DNA of 64,000 nucleotides, taken from contig JACMZG010001908.1 of assembly GCA_018340805.1 (NCBI GenBank), positions 43,024,634 through 43,088,633 on the forward strand. The letters are read 5' to 3'. The first letter of the stretch is position 1; each line of letters starts with the position of its first letter. The notes beneath the pieces are model-generated. The model was not told the DNA's origin and searched no databases. It saw nothing but the letters and a program-made list of their open reading frames with translations. Positions 56,101-64,000 of this stretch are shown in pieces. The position numbers and the translations under genes were made by a program. This DNA comes from Microvelia longipes (lineage: Eukaryota; Arthropoda; Insecta; Hemiptera; Veliidae).

Positions 56101-57065
56101 ACCAATATCGGTACAATGCAATATTTTAAGCATTTTAAATTGTAGTTTTTAATTAAAATTATATTAAAAGTAGTCCTCGTCAACTAAATGTAGATTATCG
56201 TATTCCGCTATCCTTTTGCTATCTAAGACCCGTTTTATTAATTACGCAGCATGTGTTTTAAGTTATTATATTTATTTTTCGTTTATGGATATAAACGATT
56301 AATATAAACGATATAATATAATAACGATATAATAAACGATTAATATCGTTTATGGATATAAACGATTTTTCTTCGTTAATGGATATTTTTATGAGACATA
56401 TTTGAAATAATGTTTTGTTGTTAGGATGATACCCCTACGTAAGACCACCAGTCAACCGGCTTTCGTGTTATCAGTAGAATTACACTGTGTTTACGGTCAT
56501 ATTTTTCCTTCTATATTAGTATTATTCTAAGATAACAATAATGGATAAAATATGTTACACTAAAAATTCACGTCCATTTTGAATAAAGTGTTGCGTTTAA
56601 AACAATTTATTATATTAACTTGTAACTATACTAAACTAGTATTAACTAATACTATATTAGTATTATTCTAAGTTTGTTTGAAACTATTTGCCGTGCAAAG
56701 TTAAGGTACATTTTAGTAACAAACTAAAAAAAAAATGCTAAAGTTAGTATAAAATTCAGCAGGATGGAGAATATCTATATTTTTTTCTCTGCATCATATC
56801 TTTCTTAAGAGCTATGATTCTCTCATTCCATCGGCTTTTTTGCTGAAGAGGTTTTATTTTGATAAATGTCAATCACTACACCGCAGACCTTGTAACTAAT
56901 GTACATTATTGTGATGAGTAATGATAATTACCTGACGGTTCCGTTGAGAGTAGTTAAGTTATTTCTGCTGAGTTGAAGTCTTAGTAGAGTATTGGGTAAA
57001 CTTGCTTCTTCCAACACTGTTATGTTGTTTTCTAACAATATTAGAGCTTGGAGGTAGTGAAGAGA
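46166..57065 (-). CDS. Leucine-rich-repeat protein, probably secreted; six exons seen, 5' end missing, one apparent frameshift
   Basis: Exons in coding order: 56932-57065, 52446-52763, 50971-51200, 48681-48902, 47425-47626 and 46166-46314. The product is a run of about 24-residue LRRs (for example LIELDIAYNQLKSLNGSLLP, SLKILDISHNKLTTLE, LRLDHNQIESLGG), closing with LRIYLQGNPALC and a short cysteine cap (C...C) before the stop at 46166. No transmembrane segment follows, so a secreted or matrix protein is likely; it is not Toll-like at the C-terminus. Junctions among the last five exons agree in phase. The first exon ends in phase 2 while the next starts in phase 0, so one exon is unseen or was lost near the LINE. 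Exon 50971-51200 is 230 bp and needs 231 to stay in frame. No signal peptide exon was found. The orthologue is not known to me. Confidence 0.83.
46441..47060. repeat. (TA)n tract and dispersed repeat in the last LRR intron
   Basis: (TA)n with interruptions at 46441-46540. From about 46700 to 47060 there is sequence similar to 340-640 (acttcttttgggctga, actagtcaat, ttcacattac, gtctgggg). Confidence 0.55.
47693..47918. mobile_element. MITE with 24-bp inverted ends, longer copy
   Basis: aagaatcagctaccgtcgat at the left is mirrored by atcgacggtagctgattctt at the right. Inside is agaccggtttcggcttaacg followed by ctatcatcagcagg. The short relative is 9775-9858. Confidence 0.75.
49140..49332 (+). 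mobile_element. tRNA-like SINE, copy 1 (degraded)
   Basis: Follows 53613-53800: ctgcctccgt.gccgtgat, gtatgaatactgttcgcc, cattaattaatatttagagc, gatgcgacctccactgggtt. The B-box position reads gggtacacagccc, a damaged form. Confidence 0.6.
49567..49762. repeat. Truncated foldback element with short hairpin
   Basis: Arms 49567-49589 and 49601-49623 (tcagggcgtcgacagagcct and inverse) form a hairpin. The sequence continues as the right arm of the 50394-50788 element to about 49762. Confidence 0.75.
49985..50390 (-). repeat. Dispersed repeat, copy 2
   Basis: Inverse of 18030-18420, abutting the foldback element on its right. Confidence 0.65.
50394..50788. mobile_element. Large foldback element with 162-bp arms, in an LRR intron
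   Basis: Left arm 50394-50555 and right arm 50626-50788 are near-perfect inverses (gattgtgcgagagacaccta outside, gccgacagagcctgaa inside) around a 70-bp loop. Other parts of the family are at 38496-38712 and 49567-49762. No frame of its own. Confidence 0.85.
52056..52212. mobile_element. TA-flanked MITE (relative of 13321-13481)
   Basis: Ends tacgacacacggctaaatca and, inverted, tacgacaaacgactaaaatc, with the shared core aatgaggttagtcctgaatg. Confidence 0.65.
53118..53222. repeat. (TA)n microsatellite
   Basis: About 105 bp of TA with a few TAA interruptions, in the LRR gene intron. Unlike four others in this window it is not preceded by the caaggttga word. Confidence 0.9.
53613..53880 (+). 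mobile_element. tRNA-like SINE, copy 2
   Basis: A box-like tggccgtgatcgt near 53624 and B box ggttcgcagcc at 53669-53679 mark a tRNA-derived head. A non-tRNA body follows (atgaatagta, cgccaactttaattaattct), then a T-rich tail (ttttatttcattttattttt). Copy 1 is at 49140. It is not a functional tRNA: no cloverleaf can be drawn. Confidence 0.68.
53885..56160 (-). mobile_element. Non-LTR retrotransposon (jockey/CR1-like LINE), copy 2, longer
   Basis: Minus-strand frames give the region before the RT (55425-56100, KLKLFEDKLKSLNLQ..., YFFNEELKQMREKLNTY), RT N-terminal part with KVSRVIPIYKKGPVSDL and PIFSKIFERIIKNRLL (55094-55444), the motif QYGVPQGSVLGP (54762-54980), and the tail (54012-54655). 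The FADDT region is interrupted, and there are frame breaks near 54340, 54700, 54850, 55000 and 55100. The 3' end has a tttattta-type tail at 53905-53935. No apurinic endonuclease domain is visible, so it is 5' truncated. It lies in an intron of the LRR gene, same strand. Confidence 0.88.
56161..56931. other. Intron DNA between the LINE and the first seen LRR exon
   Basis: AT-rich with repeated ataaacgattaatat words at 56285-56370. I searched the minus strand for the missing LRR exon and did not find one. Confidence 0.4.
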
Positions 57066-57189
57066 CTGCAAAAATCATATATTTGAGTTAGGACAAAACA
57101 AACAACGCTTAATTTGCGAGTTGGGAATAGTCGCTACCTATCTACCACGAGCCATGGCTAAACCCGTTAGAACATACTTCCAAGCACAT

Positions 57190-58815
57190 AGCTAACACAG
57201 CATTTAGCCACGCTCATCCTCCTACTTCGGATTCGCTTCGCTCGTCATCAGAGTAAGAAATCCCCGAATTTATACTGCAGCACGCCTTATTCGGTCTCCC
57301 TTCGCTCTTATTTGGTAACCCATTTAGGCACTGACCTCGCTCGATGCTGCTAAACTTTTATTATGTTTTAAGGAAAACCCTATTATACTTGCCGTATTGA
57401 AACGGAACTTAGTACACTTATTTTTTACATAAAAAGGTATACTTGTGCCATATTTCAAATCAAGTGGATTATTTTTCGATTTTTTACAATTTTTTTAAAA
57501 ATTATGTACTCGTACTAGTCATCCACTGACATCGTACCTAATGTTGGTAATGTGATATAACTTTATAAACTACATTCGGGTCAAATCTCAAATCAATCAA
57601 CAAAATTTTCAGTTTTTTTATAATTCTTTAAAATTTTTTGCCGAGTGTCGCTGCCAGCGATTTACTTTTGTGTTATATTTTTATAGTTTTCTTGTTTTGG
57701 AAGATGATGTCAAAACAGTCAGTTGACATTTCAAATTCTTTACGGATTCAACGGAATTTTAAGATCAATGTCGAATTTGGTTAATATAAGAATAAATTTA
57801 TTATTTTCATTCAAAACCGATTAATATAAGTAATCGCATAAAATTAATTTTTTAAAAAATACATTTTGCAAATTAGGGATGGTTTTTGGGGGTTGAAAAC
57901 TTTAAACAATTTAAATTCATGTACTAGAATATAAAATTACACGTGCTATATAATTAAATTGTATGACAATATTTTATGTAAAATATAATGGTATGAAAAT
58001 AAATTTTTAACATTATTTTAAACTTAGGGGTTGTTTTTAAGGGTTGAAAAGTTTAAACATTATGATACTCATTCTTGAAAATGTGAAACGATATTAAAAT
58101 CATTTTCAGTCATACAAAAGTATTTTTTAATTTTTTTTAATATGGAGGTTGTTTTTTAAAATTGTACAGTTTTTTAAGGGTTGAAAGGGAGTAAAACATA
58201 TATCATAATGATATTGGAGAACGTGAAACAATATTCACTCTGCATTTAAATAATTTTTAGTTATAAAAAAGTAATTTTTACTATTATTTTTAATGTATTA
58301 TTATTTTAAAAGTCGTTTGTGGGGGTTGTAAAATCATTTAAGGGTTGAAAAATGGTTCAGTATATAATAATCAAGTAATAATAATAATTGTCACACATTT
58401 TGTTTTAACAAGTTAAAATGCCTAAATCTGAATTTTTTGATAAAGGGGTGGTTTTCACCCCTTAAAAATAATAAGCACCCTACGGGCCAATGTCACCTTT
58501 GAAGGTAAGGGTAAGATAAGCCTAATTCCAAATTTTCAGGTAAATCGGTTGATAGGCAAGCAAATCGGAGGTAAGGCTCGATTTTCATCTTCAATGACTG
58601 TACTAATAGTGCAGCTAGACCTAAAGATTGATTTTCATACCAATTTTAAACTCTCCAACATAAATACCCGATGATAACAGAAACACATACAGACAAACAA
58701 GTTTGTAGAAACCACTTAGGAGGTCTTAAAACACCTGAAACGGATAATTCAGGTGGCATCCCGGTTTCGGATTTTTTAGCAAACACAATAATTGTCTTAT
58801 ATATCTACGGTATAA
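57190..58815 (-). repeat. Dispersed repeat of about 1.6 kb, longest copy
   Basis: The ends match 44150-44760 in the opposite orientation, and a part matches 3020-3125. The middle (57600-58500) contains several diverged copies of aaattttta..ttgt.ttttaagggttga words, so it is internally repetitive. No protein frame is visible. Family unknown. Between 58816 and 59058 nothing is recognised. Confidence 0.6.
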
Positions 58816-59058
58816 ATGAGAAAAAGAAAAAAAATTGAAACAAAATGCAAAGGTTTATTTTCGTATATACTTAGTCACACATCTATTAGTCATACTTCTC
58901 TTTGATTTCTCTAACTATGGCCGTAATTTGTTTGTAGGTTGGAGTACAGTTGTGTCTACTTTGTAGGTTTTTAGTGTTAGTGATAGGTTTTTACTGATGA
59001 GGAAGAAAAATTCTAAACATGTTATTGAATATCGCAAGACATAGGACTAAGGAGCGTC

Positions 59059-59181
59059 TTTAACGCTTAAAAGGTACTTCGATCTTCACTTTTACAAACT
59101 AGGAAAAACGATTTATTTTTATATCTAAAAAAATGACAACTCAATAATAACACAAAAAATAATAATGTTGCAACCGCTACA
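59059..59181 (-). repeat. 3' LTR of the second gypsy element, 123 bp
   Basis: Matches 63267-63388 (gtacttcgatcttcactttt, caataataacacaaaaaata). A polypurine tract AGAGGGGGAGGGGA lies inside at 59185-59198 (minus strand). Target duplication gcgtc at 59054-59058. Confidence 0.88.
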
Positions 59182-59196
59182 GGGTCCCCTCCCCCT

Positions 59197-60190
59197 CTAA
59201 GAAGAAAAACTTGTATAAAAATCTGCAATGACGTATGCTGGTTTCACCCGGTCTATACTTATTTTATCTTCAGTACCGTTCCGTAATATGGTGAAAGTTT
59301 TTTCGGTCCTCTTTAAAACACTGAAAGGTCCTTCATAAGCTGGACTCAGAGATGGTTGCGATCTCTCTAATCTTACAAAAACGTGGGACGCTGTCTTGAG
59401 ATCTGAACGCACAAATGTGCTTCTTGTGTCTCTCAACCGCTCAGGAGCAGACCTAATTTTCCTAAAAAACTCTCTCAGCTTGGCAAGATATTCATGAGGG
59501 GTTGATTCTGCCTTTGTACTATTTTTACACACAAGTTCGCCTGGCAGTTTTAGAGGTTCCCCTTATAAGAGTTCGGCTGCTGAATGTCCAGTGGTTTCGC
59601 TGAGAGCTGCTCTAAGGCCTAACAGCACAGTCGGCAGTACGTCTACCCAACGATTAGAGGTATGACATCGGATAGCTTTTTTGAGAGTTCGATGCCATCT
59701 CTCTACCTTTCCGTTAGCCTGTGGATGGTATGCTGTCGTGGAGTATTGATTTACGCCTAACATCTTGTTCAGTTCTTTAAATTGGTTTGAAAGGAACTGA
59801 GTACCTCGGTCGGTCGTAATTCTTTTAGAAACACCAAAGCGTGATATCCACGTGTCGTAAAAACCTTTAGCGACTGTTGTAGCAGTTGCGTCTCTGGCTG
59901 TCAAGCCAGAGACGTTGGCCAGAAGTCATTCTGGCCAACAAGTGGTTCGATCGATCATTGTTAGGCAGTACTTGTATCCTCTGTTGGTAGGTAACGGGCC
60001 AACTATGTCTATGTGAACGTGCTCTAGGCGACCTGAAGGTTCAAAAGCTTGTACCGGAGCTTTACAATGACGGCTTACTTTGTTTGCTTGGCACGCTTTG
60101 CACCAAGCTCTGCCGTCTTTGTTTATGCAAGGCCAAACAAACTTCGCCCTTATTGTTGCGACGTTTTTCTTATTCCTGGGTGGCTTAAAT
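59197..60190 (-). pseudogene. Integrase region of the second gypsy element
   Basis: Core frame 59563-59904: second catalytic Asp in RITTDRGTQFLS and the Glu in GKVERWHRTLKKAI. The first Asp and the HHCC finger lie in broken frames at about 59940-60150 (the reading VGPLPTN..YKYCL is visible). The C-terminal part is 59197-59532 (HVFVRLERSQPSLSPAYEGPF). The breaks near 59540 and 59920 prevent a continuous protein. Confidence 0.85.
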
Positions 60191-60351
60191 TATGAATTTT
60201 ATCAAATATTTGATGTCGCCACTGCTTAGGAATGTACAGTCTGTTAGCTTCGTCCACGTACACATAGTAATTTTTCTCAGGAGGTTTAATCATTCGAAGA
60301 TTCAGGGAATATCCCTGTTTTCCAGGATTCGTTTGAGTTCTTCATCCTTAC

Positions 60352-61860
60352 TTAAATCCTTCGATAGTAATCTAAAGTCAAGAATGTAGGTTCTTTCCGA
60401 GATAAATGATCGGCAACAATGTTGTCCTTGCCAGAAATGTGTCGGATGTCCGTAGTAAATTTAGAAATATAACTTAACTGTCGAGCCTGTCGATCAGACA
60501 TTGGATCAGTTTTCTTTATAAAAGCAAACGTTAGAGGACGATGATCAGTGTGGATGGTGATCTCTCGGCCTTCAAGCATATATGCAAAATGCTTCATGGT
60601 CATGTACACGGCCAGAAGTTCCCTATCATAAGTGCTGTATCTGATTTGGGTAGGAGATAATTTATGCGAAAAAAAACCCAAGCGGTTGATTTTCGCTGCC
60701 AATGACCTGTTCTATGACCCCTCCTACGGCTTTATCTGATGCATCAACTTTAACTTCGATTTTTGCAGACGATGATAGATGAGCAAGAAGCACGGCGTCT
60801 TGCAAGCTTTTTTTCGTGGTTTCAAATGCTTGTTCTAATTCTGGGGTCCAAGATATTGGTGTAGAAGCCCCGCTTCCTATTCATGTGCTGTATCTGATTT
60901 GGGTAGGAGATAATTTATGCGAAAAAAACCAAGTAGATGATTTTCGCTGCCAATGACCTGTTCTATGACACCTCCTACGGCTTTATCTGATGCATCAACT
61001 TTAACTCCGATTTTTGCTGACGATGATAGGTGAGCAAGAAGCACGGCGATTTGCAAGATTTTTTTCGTTTTTTCAAATGCTTGTTCTAATTCTGGGGTCC
61101 AAGATATGAGTGTAGAAGCCTCGCTTCCTTTGATACCCTGAAGCTGATCTGTAAGAGGAGCTTGTATTGCAGCCGCAGCTGGTATGAATCGTCTATAAAA
61201 ATTCCGCATTCCTAGGTCGGAGCGAAGTTGCTTGACTGTAGTAGGCTGTTTAAAGTTCTGAATGGTTTGTGCTTTATCAGGAATTGGCCTGATACCGTAG
61301 GAAGAAATGTCATACCCAAGGAAGGAAACCTTTTCGACTCCAAATAGACTTTTAGGAACGTTGAGAACCAGGCCGTATTCGGATGCACGCTGAAAAAACT
61401 AGGCGAAGATGGTTTTTGTGTTCATTTCGATCCTTTGAAGCTACGAACACATCATCAAGATATACGAATACGAACTTGAGATTGCCGAAAATTTCGTTAA
61501 CAAAGCGTTGAAAAGTTTGCCCTGCGTTCCTTAGCCCGAATGTCATGCGGGGGAACTCAAACAGCCCGAAGGGTGTGGTGATTGCGGTCTTATCGATGTC
61601 TTCAGGTGCGACCGGTATTTGATGATAGGCCCTATGATAGATATGCGTACCTTCCAGCATGTGCCCAAAATCCTGGATATGCGGTATAGGGTAGCGGTCT
61701 GGAACTGTTATAGCGTTGAGACGACGATAATCACCGCATGGTGTCCAGTTACCGCCTTTCTTAGGTACCATATGTAATGCACTAGCCCATGGAGATTTGG
61801 AAGGTCTGCATAACCCTGCTTCCTCATCATTACCTTAACTCTCTTTTGCTATCTGTAATT
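60352..61860 (-). pseudogene. RT and RNase H region of the second gypsy element, with tandem duplication
   Basis: RT frame 61352-61771: [40 protein letters not shown] and the active-site [13 protein letters not shown]. The connection and RNase H follow in 60877-61209 (IGVKVDASDKAVGGVIEQ) and 60352-60702 (STYDRELLAVYMTMKHF, ITIHTDHRPLTFAF). The segment 60632-60884 is repeated as 60885-61130, duplicating the start of RNase H. Confidence 0.87.
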
Positions 61861-62205
61861 TTTCTGGGGTTAGCCTTCGTGGGCGAGTAAAAACTGGTGG
61901 GCCAGTGGTTGCTATGTGATGCAATGTTTTGTGCTTCACCTCACCAGTAAACGGGGAGGGCCGAGTGATATCAGGATACTCACTCAAGAGCTTCGTAAAT
62001 TCGCACGTACGAATAACAGTAACGCAACCGCGTGTGCTCGTTTATTTTACTACTGCAGAAACTTGCAACTGTGTTTCACTGTCGACTAGCCTGCGATTTC
62101 TAAGGTCGACCATAAGGTTGAAATACTTTAGGAAGTCTGCACCAATAATAGGTTTATCACAGTTGTCAATACAAAGGGCACTTAAAAGAACGTCTTAGGC
62201 CAAGG

Positions 62206-62406
62206 TCAAGTTCCAGCCATTTGTCTCCGTACGGTTCCGTTCGCTGCGTAAAGTTCAAATTTACCAGGACCGGCTTTCTTATCCCGAAAGGTCGCGGGGT
62301 ATACCGAAATATCTGCCCCAGTATCAATGAGAAATGGTAGTTTATTCTTTTTATCGGCCGAAACGTGAACTCGACTTTTTAGTTTTCTTGTTTCTTGAAA
62401 GCACAC
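62206..62406 (-). pseudogene. Protease of the second gypsy element
   Basis: Frame with LPFLIDTGADISVYPATFRD, the aspartic protease DTGA motif. It lies between the gag and RT regions. The stretch 61772-62205 holds the pre-RT spacer in broken frames. Confidence 0.82.
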
Positions 62407-62459
62407 GGGGGGTTTTACGAGCGTTTATACCGAAACGGTTATGATAAAAACAATATTCA

Positions 62460-63237
62460 TTATTTCGATATCGACACTTGAACGCGACCCGATCGTCTAC
62501 GATAAGTGTTTGATCGATTCCTTGGGCCATGCAATGCCGCTATGCAGTCAACTAATTCACTGATTTTACTAACTAGTATTTCTTGTACTGATTGAGATGA
62601 TGTAGAGGGAGTGTTTTCAATGGCTCTGATAGAGCTTTGTTCATTTAAGCCGGTAAGTTTGTCCGCAAGCTCCGCGATTTTGTCCAGGTTTCCCTCTGCT
62701 ACTGTTAACACTGCTTGAAAGTTTGAGGGCAACCTTTGTAACTATAACGATTTTAGCACCCCGTCAGTAACGTTAGATCTAGCCAGAGCACGCATTTCGC
62801 GAAGTAAATGGGAAGGTTTTTTTATCGCCTAGTTCTAGGTCATTAAGAAGTTTACGTAATTTGCGTTCTTCGCTTTCACTAAATTCTGATATTAATCTTT
62901 CTTTTAACAACTCATACTTATTACTGGCAGGCGAGTTGTCGAATATGTCAATAACGGTCGAGAGAGCTTCAGCATCGACCGCTGAAACAACAGCAAAGTA
63001 TTTTGTTTCGTCGTCAGAAATGCGTGAGTTACGAAACTGTGCATCTATTTGGTGAAACCAAATCTTTGGATTGTTCCGCCAAAACGGGAGGTGTTTAACT
63101 CCTACTCTGCTTACCTGAGTGGCGTAGTTGTGTGCGTTTTCCGGTTCTGAAATCTGGTTTGACGTGCTGGCAGCATTGTCCATATTCGCTCGGTTTTGAG
63201 TGTTTGCTGCGTTACCGGCGGTTGCAGAGTCTGACAT
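62460..63237 (-). pseudogene. gag of the second gypsy element
   Basis: Starts MSDSATAGNAANTQNRANMD at 63237; the core has VGVKHLPFWRNNPKIWFHQ and ISDDETKYFAVVSAVDAEAL, typical of arthropod mag-type gag. The frame breaks near 62810, and 62460-62732 carries the next part (FQAVLTVAEGNLDKIAELAD) and an Arg-rich end. No intact zinc knuckle is seen. Confidence 0.83.
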
Positions 63238-63251
63238 GTCGCGCGTTTCGC

Positions 63252-63264
63252 GTCGGGGTCACCA
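63252..63264 (-). other. Primer-binding site candidate of the second gypsy element
   Basis: Minus strand TGGTGACCCCGAC just inside the 5' LTR, beginning with TGG as complement of a tRNA CCA end. I cannot name the tRNA. Confidence 0.55.
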
Positions 63265-63266
63265 CT

Positions 63267-63388
63267 TTTACGCCTTAAAGGTACTTCGATCTTCACTTTT
63301 ACAAACTAGGAAAAACGATTTATTTTTATATCTAAAAAAATGACAACTCAATAATAACACAAAAAATAATAATGTTGCAACCGCTTCA
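63267..63388 (-). repeat. 5' LTR of the second gypsy element, about 122 bp
   Basis: Near-identical to 59059-59181 apart from the edges (tgaagcgg here, tgtagcgg there, minus strand). Target duplication gcgtc follows at 63389-63393. Confidence 0.88.
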
Positions 63389-63485
63389 GCGTCATTTGTG
63401 AATACTATTAATTATATTTTAAAAGTTATTACTAGTAGTTAAAATAAAACATTTTGAGGTTTTTTAGTCAGTTTTTGCTTAAATG

Positions 63486-63860
63486 GTTATGATATGAGTC
63501 ATGAGTAGTTTTATGTGTCATGTCTTTTTTCTGTGAGTCATGAGTTCTGTAACAAGCTAAAGGTTTTATTTTGAGCCATGAATTTGGATATGAGTCATGA
63601 GTAGTTTTATGTGTCATGTCTTTTTTCTGTGAGTCATGAGTTCTATAATAAGCCAAAGGTTTTGTTTTGAGCCATGACTCATAAGTAGTTTTATGTGTCA
63701 TGTCATTTTTCTGTGAGTCATGAGTTCTATAATAAGCCAAAGGTTTTGTTTGAGCCATAACATGCTAGTTTTATTTTGTCATTTTTTTCTGTGAGTCATG
63801 AGTTTTGTAATAAGCGAAAGGTTTTGTTTTGAGCCATGAGTTTGGTTATGAGTCGTGAGT
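63486..63860 (+). repeat. Minisatellite, four diverged units of about 80-96 bp
   Basis: The words gtgtcatgtc, tctgtgagtcatgagttct, aagccaaaggttttg and gagccatga recur at spacings of about 96, 84 and 79 bp. Within each unit, variants of gagtcatgag occur as subrepeats. The frames reading HDSQKKDMTHKTT are caused by it. The final 140 bp of the window (63861-64000) show nothing more. Confidence 0.85.
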
Positions 63861-64000
63861 TTTGAAATACATTTTAATTTGGTTCCGATTGTAATTTTGG
63901 GGCACGCTTCTAGCCCGGTTCGCCACGCCTTTACGCGTTTGTATTTTTGTTGATCTTCAAGGCCCAATAAAAAAGGGCTACAAGATCTTCTTCTACAGCT

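Larger units (their letters stand above)
59059..63388 (-). mobile_element. Second Ty3/gypsy retrotransposon with very short LTRs (mag-like), inactive
   Basis: 4.33 kb, minus strand, flanked by GCGTC at 59054-59058 and 63389-63393. Order in element direction: LTR, primer-binding site, gag, protease, RT, RNase H, integrase, polypurine tract, LTR. Short LTRs and the domain style suggest the mag group, by memory only. Coding regions have many breaks and one 253-bp internal tandem duplication. Confidence 0.88.

Noticed and set aside
56760..56870. Minus-strand reading QQKSRWNERIIALKKDMMQR as the missing LRR exon
   Set aside because: It has no leucine-rich pattern and no fitting splice phase.
46166..57065. 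Toll-like receptor
   Set aside because: The chain ends soon after the cysteine cap; no transmembrane or TIR domain lies after the stop.
63468..63758. Threonine- and histidine-rich repeat protein, or a CRISPR-like array
   Set aside because: Units are contiguous diverged minisatellite repeats with no unique spacers; the protein frame follows from the repeat.

Overview
This is a fragment of an AT-rich animal nuclear genome, most likely an insect. The evidence is GT-AG spliced host genes, a QPCT-type glutaminyl cyclase that resembles insect ones as far as I can recall, non-LTR and Ty3/gypsy retrotransposons, many short inverted-repeat elements and long (TA)n microsatellites. No species can be named from the sequence. 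The 1000-N run at 28342-29341 is an assembly gap.

Host genes. (1) A glutaminyl-peptide cyclotransferase gene on the minus strand, first two coding exons only (4303 to 1797); the rest lies beyond position 1. (2) KIN17, an intact intronless gene on the plus strand (5026-6177), divergent from (1) across about 720 bp. (3) GOT1, a Golgi transport membrane protein, minus strand, five coding exons between 15958 and 9364, assembled by hand with matching phases and a 140-residue product. (4) A probably secreted leucine-rich-repeat gene, minus strand, at least six exons between 57065 and 46166, with the true stop codon but no visible first exon.

Mobile DNA. A 16.2 kb insertion at 20443-36594 has the order LTR-internal-LTR-internal-LTR. 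It is one Ty3/gypsy family on the minus strand, flanked once by a 4-bp target duplication GTAT; the middle LTR is mostly in the gap. Both copies keep a textbook -1 ribosomal frameshift signal between gag and pol (GGGAAAC, 6-nt spacer, 9-bp stem). A second Ty3/gypsy element of another lineage lies at 59059-63388 with 123-bp LTRs and 5-bp duplications GCGTC. There are also a gypsy integrase fragment (16968-17965), a copia-type gag remnant (about 18700-18925), two copies of one LINE (6411-7395 and 53885-56160), two tRNA-like SINE copies, a hAT-type MITE with an 8-bp duplication (10646-11341), TA-flanked MITEs, foldback elements and several unclassified dispersed families.

Layout. 1-7400: divergent host gene pair and a LINE fragment. 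7400-16000: GOT1, with introns full of nested inverted-repeat elements. 16000-20440: retroelement debris. 20443-36594: the tandem LTR array. 36600-46100: MITEs, foldbacks, (TA)n tracts and a three-hairpin cluster. 46166-57065: the LRR gene with a LINE, a foldback, SINEs and MITEs in its introns. 57100-64000: a dispersed repeat, the second gypsy element and a minisatellite. No prokaryotic-type system, CRISPR or gene cluster was seen.
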